64,000 nucleotides of DNA, taken from the NCBI RefSeq assembly GCF_039595395.1, contig NZ_JBCNLP010000001.1, forward strand, positions 496,001 to 560,000, read 5' to 3'. Source of the stretch: Novosphingobium sp. (GTDB taxonomy: Bacteria; Pseudomonadota; Alphaproteobacteria; Sphingomonadales; Sphingomonadaceae). Position 1 is the first letter of the stretch, and each line of letters starts with the position of its first letter. Under the pieces are notes generated by a model. It worked only from the letters and a program-made list of their open reading frames with translations, was not told the origin of the DNA and did no database searches. The position numbers were made by a program, and so were the translations under genes. Below are positions 17,237-30,973 of this stretch, in pieces.

Positions 17237-19432
17237 GTGAAGGATGATTGCTTGCGCCCCCTGTTGCTTTCCTGTGTTGCCCTGACCGCCCTGCCCGTTA
17301 TGGCGCCCGGCGTGGCGCTGGCCCAGAGCCAGTCCCCGAGCCCATCCTCCGGTCCGTCGGCGCCTGCCACGCAGGCCCAGCCCGAACACACCATCGTGGT
17401 CACCGCCCGCCGTCTGGACGAGGCACGCGCCAGCATCCAGCCCAGCCTTGGCGCCGATTCCTACGCCGTCAGTCAGGATGCGATCAAGGCGCTGCCGGGC
17501 GGCGCCAATCAGCAGTTCAACCAGATCCTGCTGCAGATCCCCGGCGTCTCGCAGGATGGCGGCGGCCAGTTCCATGTGCGCGACGATCACGCCAATCTGC
17601 AATATCGCATCAACGGCACGATCCTGCCCGAGGGCCTCGCGGTTTTCGGCCAGACGCTGAGCCCCCGGCTGATCGACCATTTCGCGCTGCTGACTGGCGC
17701 GCTGCCCGCGCAATATGGCCTGCGCACCGCGGGCATCATGGACATCACCACCAAGAGCGGGCTGTTCGCCAAGGGCGGGCAGGTCTCGCTCTATGGCGGC
17801 AGCCATGGCTCGATCAACCCCAGCTTCGACTATGGGGGCTCATCGGGCGACACCAATTACTTCGTCTCGGGCGATTTCAAGCATAACAATCTGGGGATCG
17901 AGAGCGTCGACGGCAGCTCCACCCCGCTGCATGACAAGACCGATCAGGCGCAAGGTTTTGCCTATGTCGACCATATCGTCGACCCGGACAATCGCATCAG
18001 CTTTCTGGGCGGCTTTGCCAATCAGCATTTCCAGATCCCCAATCCGCGCGGGCTCTCCGCCGCGCAGACCGGGCCGGGTTACAGCGTGGGCGGGCAGAGC
18101 GATTACCTCTCGGACAATCTGAACGAGCAGCAGTTGGAGCGCACCGGCTTCGGCCAGCTTGCCTGGCTGCGCCACACGGGCGCGCTGACGCTGCAGACCT
18201 CGGTCTCGGCGCGCTATTCGGAGCTGATCTATCGCCCCGATGTCACCGGCGAACTGCTGTTCAACGGCACAGCGCAGAATGCCTATAAGAACGATCTGGC
18301 GCTCTCGGGCCAGATGGATGGCGTGTGGCGGGTCAGCCATGCCCATACGATCCGCTTCGGCTTCTATGTGCAGCATGATCACGCCATCAGCCGCACCGGC
18401 ACTTACGCTTTCCCGTTGGATGACAGCGGCGCGCAGACCGGCCAGCCCATCGATATCCTCGACGACAGCGCCAGCAACGCCTGGACCACCAGCGCCTATC
18501 TGCAGGATGAGTGGAAGCTGGGCGAGGGGGTAACGCTCAACTATGGTGGCCGCTTCGACCGCTATGCCGCCTATCGCACCGAGAGCCAGTTCTCGCCGCG
18601 CGTGAACATGGTGTGGGAGCCTGCCGCGCGCACCGCGATCCATCTGGGCTATGCCCGCTATTTCTCGCCGCCCCCCTTCGAGCTGGTGGGCGGCGCGAAT
18701 CTGGGCAAGCTGGCGGGCACCAGCGCGGCGGCGGGCAACACGCTTGACACCACGCCTTATGCCGAGCGTCAGAATTATTTCGACATTGGCTTCGAGCAGA
18801 AGATCAAGGGCGGTTTCAGTCTGGGCGTCGATGCCTATTACCGCCTCTCGACCAATCTGATCGATGAGGGCCAATTCGGCGCGCCGATCATCCAGACGCC
18901 CTTCAACTACGCCAAGGGCCGCATCCGGGGCGTGGAGTTCAACGCCAGCTACAATCATGGTCCGTGGTCGATCTATGGCAACATCGCCATGGCCAAGGCG
19001 CAGGGCAAGGGCATCAGCTCCAGCCAGTTCAACTTCAGCGCGCAGGAACTGGCCTATATCGCCAATCACTACATCTATCTCGATCACGACCAGACCTACA
19101 CCGGCTCGGCGGGCGTCAACTATGCCTTCAAGCAGGGGGGCATGAAGGGGCTGAAGCTGGGCACGAGCCTGATCTATGGTTCGGGCCTGCGCACGCAAGG
19201 GTCTGCGGCGGATGGTTCGGTGATCCCCAATGGAGCGCATCTGCCTGCCTATGCGCAGGTCAATCTGTCAGCCAGTTATCGCATCGAGCGGCCCGGTGTG
19301 GAGCTGCGCTTCGACATCATCAATGTGGGCGACCATGCCTATCAGATCCGCGACGGGGCAGGCGTGGGCGTGGGCGCGCCGCAATGGGGCGCGCGCCGGG
19401 GCTTCTTCGTCGGCGTGACGAAGGATATCTGA
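17237..19432 (+). CDS. TonB-dependent outer membrane receptor
   Basis: 731 residues beginning at a GTG; no in-frame ATG upstream fits. The signal peptide is about 1-29 (ending ALAQ). A TonB box-like TIVVTARR is at about 54-61, followed by a plug domain with LLQIPGVSQDGGGQFHVRD and YRINGTILPEG, then a beta-barrel with many alternating aromatic/polar strands. It imports a ligand across the outer membrane using TonB energy. The ligand is not evident, and no iron box was seen upstream. The C-terminus ends in Ile rather than the usual aromatic residue. Family B copy 2 follows the stop directly. Confidence 0.9.
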   Translation: MKDDCLRPLLLSCVALTALPVMAPGVALAQSQSPSPSSGPSAPATQAQPEHTIVVTARRLDEARASIQPSLGADSYAVSQDAIKALPGGANQQFNQILLQIPGVSQDGGGQFHVRDDHANLQYRINGTILPEGLAVFGQTLSPRLIDHFALLTGALPAQYGLRTAGIMDITTKSGLFAKGGQVSLYGGSHGSINPSFDYGGSSGDTNYFVSGDFKHNNLGIESVDGSSTPLHDKTDQAQGFAYVDHIVDPDNRISFLGGFANQHFQIPNPRGLSAAQTGPGYSVGGQSDYLSDNLNEQQLERTGFGQLAWLRHTGALTLQTSVSARYSELIYRPDVTGELLFNGTAQNAYKNDLALSGQMDGVWRVSHAHTIRFGFYVQHDHAISRTGTYAFPLDDSGAQTGQPIDILDDSASNAWTTSAYLQDEWKLGEGVTLNYGGRFDRYAAYRTESQFSPRVNMVWEPAARTAIHLGYARYFSPPPFELVGGANLGKLAGTSAAAGNTLDTTPYAERQNYFDIGFEQKIKGGFSLGVDAYYRLSTNLIDEGQFGAPIIQTPFNYAKGRIRGVEFNASYNHGPWSIYGNIAMAKAQGKGISSSQFNFSAQELAYIANHYIYLDHDQTYTGSAGVNYAFKQGGMKGLKLGTSLIYGSGLRTQGSAADGSVIPNGAHLPAYAQVNLSASYRIERPGVELRFDIINVGDHAYQIRDGAGVGVGAPQWGARRGFFVGVTKDI

Positions 19433-19555
19433 GAAGCTGTTTGAAAATCCGGCGAAAGAGCCGGATTTTGCGGCGCCAGCCCACTCTCCCGCCCGGCCAC
19501 CCAGAGGATACTTGCCGTTGGGTAACCGGGCGGGGGAGTGGGCTGGCGCCGCGCC
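19433..19555 (+). repeat. Family B intergenic repeat, copy 2 (about 123 bp, lacks the outer hairpin)
   Basis: Begins directly after the receptor's TGA. A hairpin has arms AAAATCCGGC (19444-19453) and GCCGGATTTT (19460-19469). A long inverted repeat follows at 19470-19552, with outer ends GCGGCGCC and GGCGCCGC. The loop reads, in the orientation of copy 1, CGGCAAGTATCCTC. The first 10-bp hairpin of copies 1 and 3 is missing. It separates the receptor from the convergent glycosyltransferase, whose stop is at 19557-19559. Confidence 0.9.
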
Positions 19556-19556
19556 T

Positions 19557-20714
19557 TTACAGCGTGGCTTCAACCGGCACGAAAGGCAGGCTGGTCGAGC
19601 CCGACTTGCTGCCATTGCCCGCGACCTCGCGGTAAATCCGCGCGGCGATCGAGCGCCACGAGAAATTGTCCTCGATATGCCGCGTCTGCTCGGCCAGCAG
19701 ATCGGCGCGGGCCTCGGCGGTTTTCAGCGAGGTGATCTTGTCGGCCAGTTGCGTCACATCGGCGGGCTCGAAGATCGCCGAATCGCCCACCACGCTGGGT
19801 ATGCCGCCTACGTTGGACCCGATGGCCGGCGTGCCGCAGAACACCGCCTCGGCGCAGACGCGGCCGAACTGCTCGCGCCAGAAGGGGGTGATCTGGCTGG
19901 GCAGCACGAACAGGTCGAGCGCCGAATAGAAGATCGGCAGTTGCTCCTTGTTGAGCGCGGGCAGCAGCACGCCGCCGAACTCCTGCACGGCTTCAGCCAC
20001 ATCGGCATCGCTGACCGGGCCGCAGAGCATCAACGCCACATCGGCATCGCGCGCGGCCTGCGCCAGCGTTTCCAGCCCCTTGGGGCGCCAGATGCGCCCG
20101 GCAAAGCCCACCAGCAGGCGGCCATCGACCGCGCGCCGCACCTCGGGGAAGGTGGCGGCAAGCTGCTCGCGCGCCTCGGCCTTGGGGGTCGGGCTGAAGG
20201 ATTGCAGCGAGACGCCATTGCCCAGCGGCGCCAGAATCTTCGCCTTGGACGCGCCGCGCTGCGTCAGCACGCCCGCCACCTCGGTGTTCTTGGGGAAGAT
20301 CTTGTCGACGCGGGCATAGACCAGCCGTTCGAGCAGATTGGCCCCGCCGAAATTGCCCTTCAGATTGATCGCGCTGCTCTCCAGCACCAGCGTGCTCTTG
20401 CGCTTGAGCAGTGAGGCCCAGAAGGCCGTCACCGAATGCGGCTCCTCATGCACATAGAGCACTTCGGGCGGATTGGCGCGGATGTAGCGCATCATCGCCG
20501 GGCTGAAATAGGACAGCCAATGGCCGCTGGCCCGGCTGGGAAACAGCTTCAGGTCGAAGCCGAGATCGGCGCGGGCGCTTGGGCGGTAATCGACGCCGGC
20601 GAAAATCTCCGGCCCTACCACGGTCAGGTCGAACACCTTGGCCAGCTCGCGAAAGCGGTCGTGATACAGCCGGTTTCCGGCCTCATGCCAGACAAGAATA
20701 AGACGTGGGTTCAC
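19557..20714 (-). CDS. Glycosyltransferase, GT4-like (GT-B fold)
   Basis: 385 residues from the GTG at 20714, which overlaps the upstream glycosyltransferase stop by 4 nt (GTGA), a coupling arrangement. A longer frame exists but would lie inside the upstream gene. The C-terminal half has GFAGRIWRPKGLETL, the nucleotide-sugar binding region, and FGRVCAEAVFCGTPAIGS, the E-x7-E type block of GT4 enzymes. It is cytoplasmic or membrane-associated and adds a sugar in polysaccharide assembly. Donor and acceptor are unknown. Confidence 0.88.
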   Translation of the reverse strand: MNPRLILVWHEAGNRLYHDRFRELAKVFDLTVVGPEIFAGVDYRPSARADLGFDLKLFPSRASGHWLSYFSPAMMRYIRANPPEVLYVHEEPHSVTAFWASLLKRKSTLVLESSAINLKGNFGGANLLERLVYARVDKIFPKNTEVAGVLTQRGASKAKILAPLGNGVSLQSFSPTPKAEAREQLAATFPEVRRAVDGRLLVGFAGRIWRPKGLETLAQAARDADVALMLCGPVSDADVAEAVQEFGGVLLPALNKEQLPIFYSALDLFVLPSQITPFWREQFGRVCAEAVFCGTPAIGSNVGGIPSVVGDSAIFEPADVTQLADKITSLKTAEARADLLAEQTRHIEDNFSWRSIAARIYREVAGNGSKSGSTSLPFVPVEATL

Positions 20715-21769
20715 GGGGCGATCCTGTTCTTGATGTTGCGGGCAATGCTGCCCCAGCTGAAGGTGTTGCGATAGGTTTCGACCGCCGCCGCATCGGGCGG
20801 GGTCTGGGCCGTTTCGGTGACAATGCGCGCCAGTTCCTCCGGCGCGATGGAGAGCGGCACGAAGCGGGCCCATGGCGGCGCCACGCTGCGATGGATCTCG
20901 ATGTCGCTGCAGACCACGGGCAGGCCAAGGCTGCCCGCCTCGACCAGCGGCATGTTGAAGCCCTCGGCCAGCGACATGCTGACGAAGCAGGAAGATTCGC
21001 GGTAGAGCCCCAGCAGCGTCTCGTCCGAGGCATGGCCGTGCCACGCCAGGCGCCCCTGAGCAGCGGCGACATGGCCGTCCCAGGCCTCGGCAATCGGGCC
21101 CCAGCCATTGCGGCCCACCACCGCGACGCTCCAGTCCTGAGGCAGATGGCGCTGGGCGGCGACCAGCGCCTCGTAATTCTTGCGCGGCTCGATGGTGCCC
21201 ACCGCGACCACCTGCGGCTTGCGCGTCGCCTGCGGCGGGGCCTTGCTCAGATCGATGCCCGGCGCATTGCCGATGGTGCCGACATCGCGGCGCAGGATCT
21301 GCGTGAGGCTCTGCGCCATCAGATCGGTCGGCGCGAAGATGCTGGCATAGCGCGGGGCGGCCAGCCCCTCGAAATGGCGGAACAGCATGCGGCCGCGCAG
21401 ATTCATCGCATGGCCGCGCGTCCAGGGGAAATCGTCATGGATGATGCGCGCCACCGGCAGCTTCGAGGCCACCACCAGCGGGCTGGGCGGAAAGGCCGGG
21501 CACAGCAGCGTGCCGATCTTGTGCTGGCGGAAGGCGGGGGTGGTGGGCAGGCTCAGCCAGCCCTTGAAGCCGCCCTTCACCCGGATCAGATTGGGCGCTT
21601 GCGGCAGGCTGGAGGCATCATCGACAAAGCCGATGGTGTCGGGCGCGATGCTGCCCAGCGCCTCGAACAGGTTGAGCGCATAGCGCTCGATCCCGGTCGA
21701 GGCCTTGGGGCGGGTCGCCAGAACCAGATCGACGGCAATGGTCGCATTGGGGGTCGGTTGGGACGTCAC
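20711..21769 (-). CDS. Glycosyltransferase, GT4 family
   Basis: 352 residues. The C-terminal Rossmann half has VVAVGTIEPRKNYEALV and SLAEGFNMPLVEAGSLGLPVVCSD, the hallmark GT4 blocks with the two glutamates of the E-x7-E motif. The N-terminal half has IHDDFPW and a donor-lobe linker. It is probably translated together with the next gene through the GTGA overlap at 20711-20714. It belongs to a polysaccharide group with the WecB/TagA/CpsF transferase and UDP-glucose dehydrogenase genes that run the other way from 22237. Confidence 0.88.
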   Translation of the reverse strand: MTSQPTPNATIAVDLVLATRPKASTGIERYALNLFEALGSIAPDTIGFVDDASSLPQAPNLIRVKGGFKGWLSLPTTPAFRQHKIGTLLCPAFPPSPLVVASKLPVARIIHDDFPWTRGHAMNLRGRMLFRHFEGLAAPRYASIFAPTDLMAQSLTQILRRDVGTIGNAPGIDLSKAPPQATRKPQVVAVGTIEPRKNYEALVAAQRHLPQDWSVAVVGRNGWGPIAEAWDGHVAAAQGRLAWHGHASDETLLGLYRESSCFVSMSLAEGFNMPLVEAGSLGLPVVCSDIEIHRSVAPPWARFVPLSIAPEELARIVTETAQTPPDAAAVETYRNTFSWGSIARNIKNRIAP

Positions 21770-22236
21770 GCCTGTCCCTCCGCTGTGATGGCCTGTTTGC
21801 GCGTCACCTTACTGCCCTCCTGAAGGCTGCCTGCCGTGTCGACGTGAATATGAGCGTTTCATGCGCGTGATAATGTGAGCGATAACCGAGGCCTGTGCCC
21901 CCGCACGTTGCACCGCCATAAAACCTCTTCGCAGTTGCACAATCAAGATCGAAGTTGATCGCGCCGGACCGGGCATCAGGGACGACGCATGGAGTGGCGC
22001 TGCGAGACGTGTGGTGTTAAGTCATGTAAGATAAGCGAGACGATGTTATCCGGAATTTTACATAGCTTGCTGTCGGATGCAAGCCGGGCTTGCAGACATC
22101 CGGAAAGATATTGGTCATGGAAATGAACGATTTTTCACGATAGTGTAAGATCGTGCGGGGAAGGGGTAAATCAACATTCGTCCAAGTGGCGTCGGTTCAA
22201 ATGACATGCGTCCAATTGGCAAAGGCTGGAAGTTCT
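21770..22236. promoter_or_regulatory. 467-nt divergent control region of the polysaccharide genes
   Basis: This stretch is AT-richer than the surrounding genes. It holds a long hairpin at about 22074-22103 (CGGATG/CATCCG outer and CAAGC/GCTTG inner arms, with a bulge). A spaced direct repeat, CGTCCAAGTGGC (22180-22191) and CGTCCAATTGGC (22207-22218), lies just before the WecB-like gene. The second unit contains the palindrome CCAATTGG. These are candidate binding sites for a polysaccharide regulator. The promoters themselves were not placed. Confidence 0.45.
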
Positions 22237-23034
22237 ATGATCGTCAAATTTGCAGACAAAGCCGATGCTGATCGCCTCCAGGACACGATGGGTATCCGTT
22301 TCGATCGCCGCGACCTGAACGAGATCGTTGATTCGGCGCTGAAGACGGTTAACAGCCAGAAACTATACGTGACCTGCAATCTCAATCATTTGCGGGTGCT
22401 GCAGTCCGACGGGGACTTTCGCCAGGCCTATGGCAAGGCCTCGGTCATCACCATGGACAGCCGCCCGATGCAGATGGTCTCGCGCATCCGCTATGGCGAG
22501 CAACTGCCGCTGGTGACCGGCGCGGACCTGTTCGCCGTGCTGATGGAGCGGCTGGTGCCCGGCCGGGACCGCCCCTTTTTCGTCGCCAGCTCGACCAACA
22601 CCGGCGAAAGGCTGGTGCGCAAGCTGGTCGATCGCGGCTTTGCGGCGGGGGACATCGGGGTGATCAGCCCGCCCTTCGGCTTTGAAAAGGATGGGGTTTA
22701 CAGCCAGTCCCTGCTTTCGACGATCCGCGAACACCGCCCGACCCATCTCTTTATGGGGGTGGGGGCGCCCAAGTCCGAACGCTGGGTGGCGCGCCATCTG
22801 CCCGAGCTGCCGCCCGCGCATATCTTCTGCGTTGGTGCCGCGCTGGACTTCACGGCGGGGCTCAAGAGCCGGGCTCCGGCCTGGCTGGGGCAGATCGGCA
22901 TGGAATGGCTGCACCGCCTGCTCTCCGAACCGGGACGGTTGCTGCCGCGCTATGCTGGCGACGCCTATTTTCTGGCCTGTCTGCTGGGCGGCAAGAAGCT
23001 GGCGACCGTTTCGAAGGTGAGCGAAGCGCATTAA
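22237..23034 (+). CDS. WecB/TagA/CpsF family glycosyltransferase (GT26)
   Basis: 265 residues from the ATG at 22237 (GGAAG upstream); a longer GTG frame from 22153 lacks support. Family blocks: TCNLNHLRVL, ITMDSRPMQMVSRI with the catalytic Asp, VTGADLF, FMGVGAPKSERWVARH and GAALDFTAG followed by RAPAWLGQIGMEWLHRL. These enzymes transfer N-acetylmannosamine or another sugar to a lipid-linked acceptor in polysaccharide biosynthesis at the inner membrane. It starts the plus-strand half of the polysaccharide cluster. Confidence 0.92.
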   Translation: MIVKFADKADADRLQDTMGIRFDRRDLNEIVDSALKTVNSQKLYVTCNLNHLRVLQSDGDFRQAYGKASVITMDSRPMQMVSRIRYGEQLPLVTGADLFAVLMERLVPGRDRPFFVASSTNTGERLVRKLVDRGFAAGDIGVISPPFGFEKDGVYSQSLLSTIREHRPTHLFMGVGAPKSERWVARHLPELPPAHIFCVGAALDFTAGLKSRAPAWLGQIGMEWLHRLLSEPGRLLPRYAGDAYFLACLLGGKKLATVSKVSEAH

Positions 23035-23054
23035 AGACGTGAGCGAAGCGCATT
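23017..23054 (+). repeat. Tandem 16-bp repeat across the glycosyltransferase stop codon
   Basis: GTGAGCGAAGCGCATT occurs at 23017-23032 and again at 23039-23054. The first copy encodes the final residues of the transferase and leads into its TAA; the second lies just downstream. It looks like a local slippage duplication. Confidence 0.7.
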
Positions 23055-23190
23055 GATTTCATGGGCGGAATGGCCCCTGAAATCCCGCGCCGCCATGTCC
23101 AATCGTAACATTGCGCCCTTAGACTTTGCCGGCTCGGGCACGCCGTGGCCTGCGGGCGTTAAAGCGATGTGCAATTGCAGCATAAATCCG

Positions 23191-23219
23191 TTGACGGGGC
23201 CACGCGCAGGCGGAATAGT
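23191..23219 (+). promoter_or_regulatory. Candidate sigma70-type promoter for UDP-glucose dehydrogenase gene
   Basis: TTGACG (23191-23196), a 17-nt spacer, then AATAGT (23214-23219). It lies about 115 nt before the start codon, in the 301-nt gene-free gap (23035-23335), in which I see nothing else apart from the 16-bp tandem repeat. Confidence 0.5.
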
Positions 23220-23335
23220 TGTTTACACATAGGTCTCCGGGGCGTCTTCCCGCAGGCGACAGTCAAACATGCCTTGCGCCTTACGCGCATCCTGATTCTT
23301 CATGTTCTGGCCACGATTTTAGAGAGTAGCTCTGG

Positions 23336-24502
23336 ATGAAAATTGCTGTTTTCGGGCTCGGTTACGTCGGTCTTTCCAATGCGGTGCTGCTGGCGCAGAA
23401 CCATGAGGTGGCCGCCGTCGACGTCTGGGCCGAGCGGGTCGAGATGCTCAACGCGCGCAAGTCGCCCATCGTCGATGCCGAGCTGGAAGAGTTTCTGGCA
23501 ACGCGGGAGCTGAACCTCACCGCCACGCTCGATGCGCAGGCGGCGCTGGCCGGGGCCGATTTCGTGATCGTCGCCACGCCGACCAATTACGATGTCGACA
23601 CCAACAAGTTCGACACCTCCTCGGTGGAATCGGTGATCCGCACGGTGATCGCTGCGGGCAGCGCGGCGACGGTGGTGGTCAAATCGACGATCCCCGTGGG
23701 CTTTATCGAGGATGTGCGCCAGCGTCTGGGCACGCCGAACGTCATCTTCAGCCCCGAATTCCTGCGCGAGGGCAAGGCGCTCTACGACAACCTCCACCCC
23801 TCGCGCATCATCGTGGGCGAGCGTTCGGAGCGGGCCGAGACCTTTGCCGGGCTGCTGCTGGAAGGCGCGGTGAAGAAGGATGTCGAGATCCTCTACACCG
23901 ACCCCAATGAGGCCGAGGCGATCAAGCTTTTCGCCAACACCTATCTGGCCATGCGCGTCGCTTTCTTCAACGAGCTGGACAGCTATGCCATCGCCGGCGG
24001 CATGGACACGCGCCAGATCATCGATGGCGTGGGCCTCGATCCGCGCATCGGCAGCCATTACAACAACCCCAGCTTCGGTTACGGCGGCTATTGCCTGCCC
24101 AAGGACACCAAGCAGTTGCTGGCCAACTATTCCGATGTGCCGCAGAACCTCATCCGCGCGATCGTCGACGCCAACCGCACCCGCAAGGATTTCCTGGCCG
24201 ACCAGATCATCGCGCGTAAGCCCCGCACGGTCGGCATCTTCCGTCTGGTGATGAAGGCGGGCTCGGACAATTTCCGCCAGTCCTCGATCCAGGGGATCAT
24301 GAAGCGGATCAAGGCCAAGGGCATCAAGGTCGTGATCTATGAGCCCGAGCTGGCCGATGCAGAGTTCTATGGTTCGGAAGTGCTGCGCGATCTGGAAGCT
24401 TTCAAGCAGGGCAGCGATGTGATCGTCGCCAACCGCATGTCCCCGGCGATCAAGGATGTGGAGGCCAAGGTCTTCACCCGCGATTTGTTCGGTTCGGACT
24501 GA
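23336..24502 (+). CDS. ugd: UDP-glucose 6-dehydrogenase
   Basis: 388 residues, the length of the short bacterial Ugd/HasB group. It oxidises UDP-glucose to UDP-glucuronate with two NAD+, supplying acidic sugar for polysaccharide. N-terminal NAD motif GLGYVGLSNA (7-16); catalytic Lys197 in IKLFANTY, with Asn201 four residues on; nucleophile Cys253 and Asp257 in GGYCLPKD. The Lys-to-Cys distance of 56 matches well-studied enzymes. GAGAGTAGCTCTGG precedes the ATG. A terminator follows that can serve both this gene and gltD. Confidence 0.95.
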   Translation: MKIAVFGLGYVGLSNAVLLAQNHEVAAVDVWAERVEMLNARKSPIVDAELEEFLATRELNLTATLDAQAALAGADFVIVATPTNYDVDTNKFDTSSVESVIRTVIAAGSAATVVVKSTIPVGFIEDVRQRLGTPNVIFSPEFLREGKALYDNLHPSRIIVGERSERAETFAGLLLEGAVKKDVEILYTDPNEAEAIKLFANTYLAMRVAFFNELDSYAIAGGMDTRQIIDGVGLDPRIGSHYNNPSFGYGGYCLPKDTKQLLANYSDVPQNLIRAIVDANRTRKDFLADQIIARKPRTVGIFRLVMKAGSDNFRQSSIQGIMKRIKAKGIKVVIYEPELADAEFYGSEVLRDLEAFKQGSDVIVANRMSPAIKDVEAKVFTRDLFGSD

Positions 24503-24544
24503 CGACGTGGGCGGGGCATCGCCGCCCCGCCAACAGCCCAAAGA

Positions 24545-24580
24545 AAAAGCCCTCACCGCGCCAAGGCGGTGGGGGCTTTT
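24545..24580. terminator. Bidirectional terminator between ugd and gltD
   Basis: Arms AAAAGCCCTCACCGC and GCGGTG(G)GGGCTTTT form a stem with an A tract on one side and a T tract on the other. It is placed between the convergent stops at 24502 and 24630. A second GC-rich hairpin (GGCGGGGC/GCCCCGCC) lies at about 24509-24532. Confidence 0.85.
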
Positions 24581-24629
24581 CTATGTCAAAGGTGCACAGC
24601 CCGCCGCAGCGGGCCATGCCCCGGCTTGA

Positions 24630-26066
24630 TCAGCGCGGCAGTTCGCTCACGCCCATCAGCGCCTCATCCACCGCGCGGGCGGCCTGACGGCCCTCACGGA
24701 TAGCCCAGACGACCAGCGACTGGCCACGACGCATATCGCCGCAAGCGAAGATCTTCTCGTCGCTGGTGCGATAGTCGAAGGTGTTGGCCGAGACATTGCC
24801 GCGCGGGTCCAGCTTCACGCCAGCCTGATCGAGCAGACCCGCCTTGCGCGGGCCGACAAAGCCCATGGCGAGGAAGATCAGATCGGCCTTGAGCGTGAAC
24901 TCGCTGCCGGGGATTTCCTGCATCTGGCCATTGACCCACTCGACGCGGACGCATTCCAGACCGGTCAGCGTGCCGTTCTCACCCACGCAGCGCTTGGTCA
25001 GCACGGCGAAGTCACGCTCCACGCCTTCCTCATGGCTGGAGGACGTGCGCAGCTTCAACGGCCAGTTCGGCCAGCTCAGCGCCTTGTCTTCCTTCTCGGG
25101 CGGCTTGGGCATGATCTCGAGCTGGGTGACCGAGAGCGCACCCTGACGGTTCGAGGTGCCCACGCAGTCGCTGCCGGTATCACCGCCGCCGATCACCACC
25201 ACATGCTTGCCGGTGGCCACCAGCGAGCCGCGCGGCGCGGCGCGGATTTCATCGTCGCCCGCGTTGCGCTTGTTCTGCTGGGTCAGGAACTCCATGGCGA
25301 AACGCACGCCCTGCAGTTCGAAACCGGGGATGGTCAGCGGGCGCGGATCTTCCGCGCCGCCCGCCAGCACGATGGCGTCGAAGTTTTCCTTCAAGCTGGC
25401 CACCGAGATGGTCACGCCCACTTCCACGCTGGTGCGGAAGGAGATGCCTTCGGCCTCCATCTGCACCATGCGGCGGTTGATGAGGTGCTTTTCCATCTTG
25501 AAGTCGGGGATGCCGTAACGCAGCAGCCCGCCGACGCGGTCGTTCTTCTCGAACACCGTCACCGAATGGCCCGCACGCGCCAACTGCTGGGCGGCGGCCA
25601 GACCCGCCGGGCCGCTGCCCACCACCGCGACCGACTTGCCGGTCTTCTTGGCGGGCACCTGGGGCGTGATCCAGCCCTCATCCCAGCCCTTGTCGACGAT
25701 CGCGCATTCGATCGACTTGATGGTGACGGGCTGGTCCACGATGTTCAGCGTGCAGGCCGCCTCGCACGGGGCGGGGCAGATGCGGCCGGTGAACTCGGGG
25801 AAATTGTTGGTCGAGTGCAGCGTTTCGAGCGCACCCTGCCAATTGCCCTCATAGGTCAGGTGGTTCCAGTCCGGGATGATGTTGTTCACCGGACAGCCGT
25901 TGTGGCAATAGGGAATGCCGCAATTCATGCAACGCGAGGCCTGCGCCTTCAGCGCGCCCTCGTTATGCGGAATCACGAATTCCTTATAGTGGCTGATACG
26001 CTCCTTCGGGTCCGCATAGGTGCGGTCCTGACGGTCAAGCTCGAGAAAGCCGGTTTCCTTGCCCAT
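24630..26066 (-). CDS. gltD: Glutamate synthase small (beta) subunit
   Basis: 478 residues. It passes electrons from NADPH through FAD and Fe-S clusters to the large subunit, which makes glutamate from glutamine and 2-oxoglutarate. The Cys-rich N-terminus has CMNCGIPYCHNGCP and CPAPCEAAC (Fe-S). The FAD site is GSGPAGLAAAQQLARAG and the NADPH site is VIGGGDTGSDCVG. The C-terminus has FACGDMRRGQSLVVWAI. It starts 13 nt after the gltB stop on the same strand, so the two form an operon. Confidence 0.97.
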   Translation of the reverse strand: MGKETGFLELDRQDRTYADPKERISHYKEFVIPHNEGALKAQASRCMNCGIPYCHNGCPVNNIIPDWNHLTYEGNWQGALETLHSTNNFPEFTGRICPAPCEAACTLNIVDQPVTIKSIECAIVDKGWDEGWITPQVPAKKTGKSVAVVGSGPAGLAAAQQLARAGHSVTVFEKNDRVGGLLRYGIPDFKMEKHLINRRMVQMEAEGISFRTSVEVGVTISVASLKENFDAIVLAGGAEDPRPLTIPGFELQGVRFAMEFLTQQNKRNAGDDEIRAAPRGSLVATGKHVVVIGGGDTGSDCVGTSNRQGALSVTQLEIMPKPPEKEDKALSWPNWPLKLRTSSSHEEGVERDFAVLTKRCVGENGTLTGLECVRVEWVNGQMQEIPGSEFTLKADLIFLAMGFVGPRKAGLLDQAGVKLDPRGNVSANTFDYRTSDEKIFACGDMRRGQSLVVWAIREGRQAARAVDEALMGVSELPR

Positions 26067-26079
26067 TGTATTCTAACCC

Positions 26080-30720
<4,641 letters not shown>

Positions 30721-30973
30721 CGATTATCTTTCCTGCAACATGGGACACCGCCGATTCCCACGGCGATATCCTAGCCTAACTCTGTTTGGAGCGCGAATCG
30801 CGGCCGCCCGTTACGGCCCGAAATGCGCAATTTGCCCCATGCCGATTGCAGGGGCATTTGGCAACCGGGAAAGGCCCCATCCGGGGCACATTTCCGGCCA
30901 GAGTTGTAAGGAATAGCAATTCGTGCCTGTAAGGCTTGTGCAGAAAGTGGCGTAATCGGTGCTGTGCGCGTAA

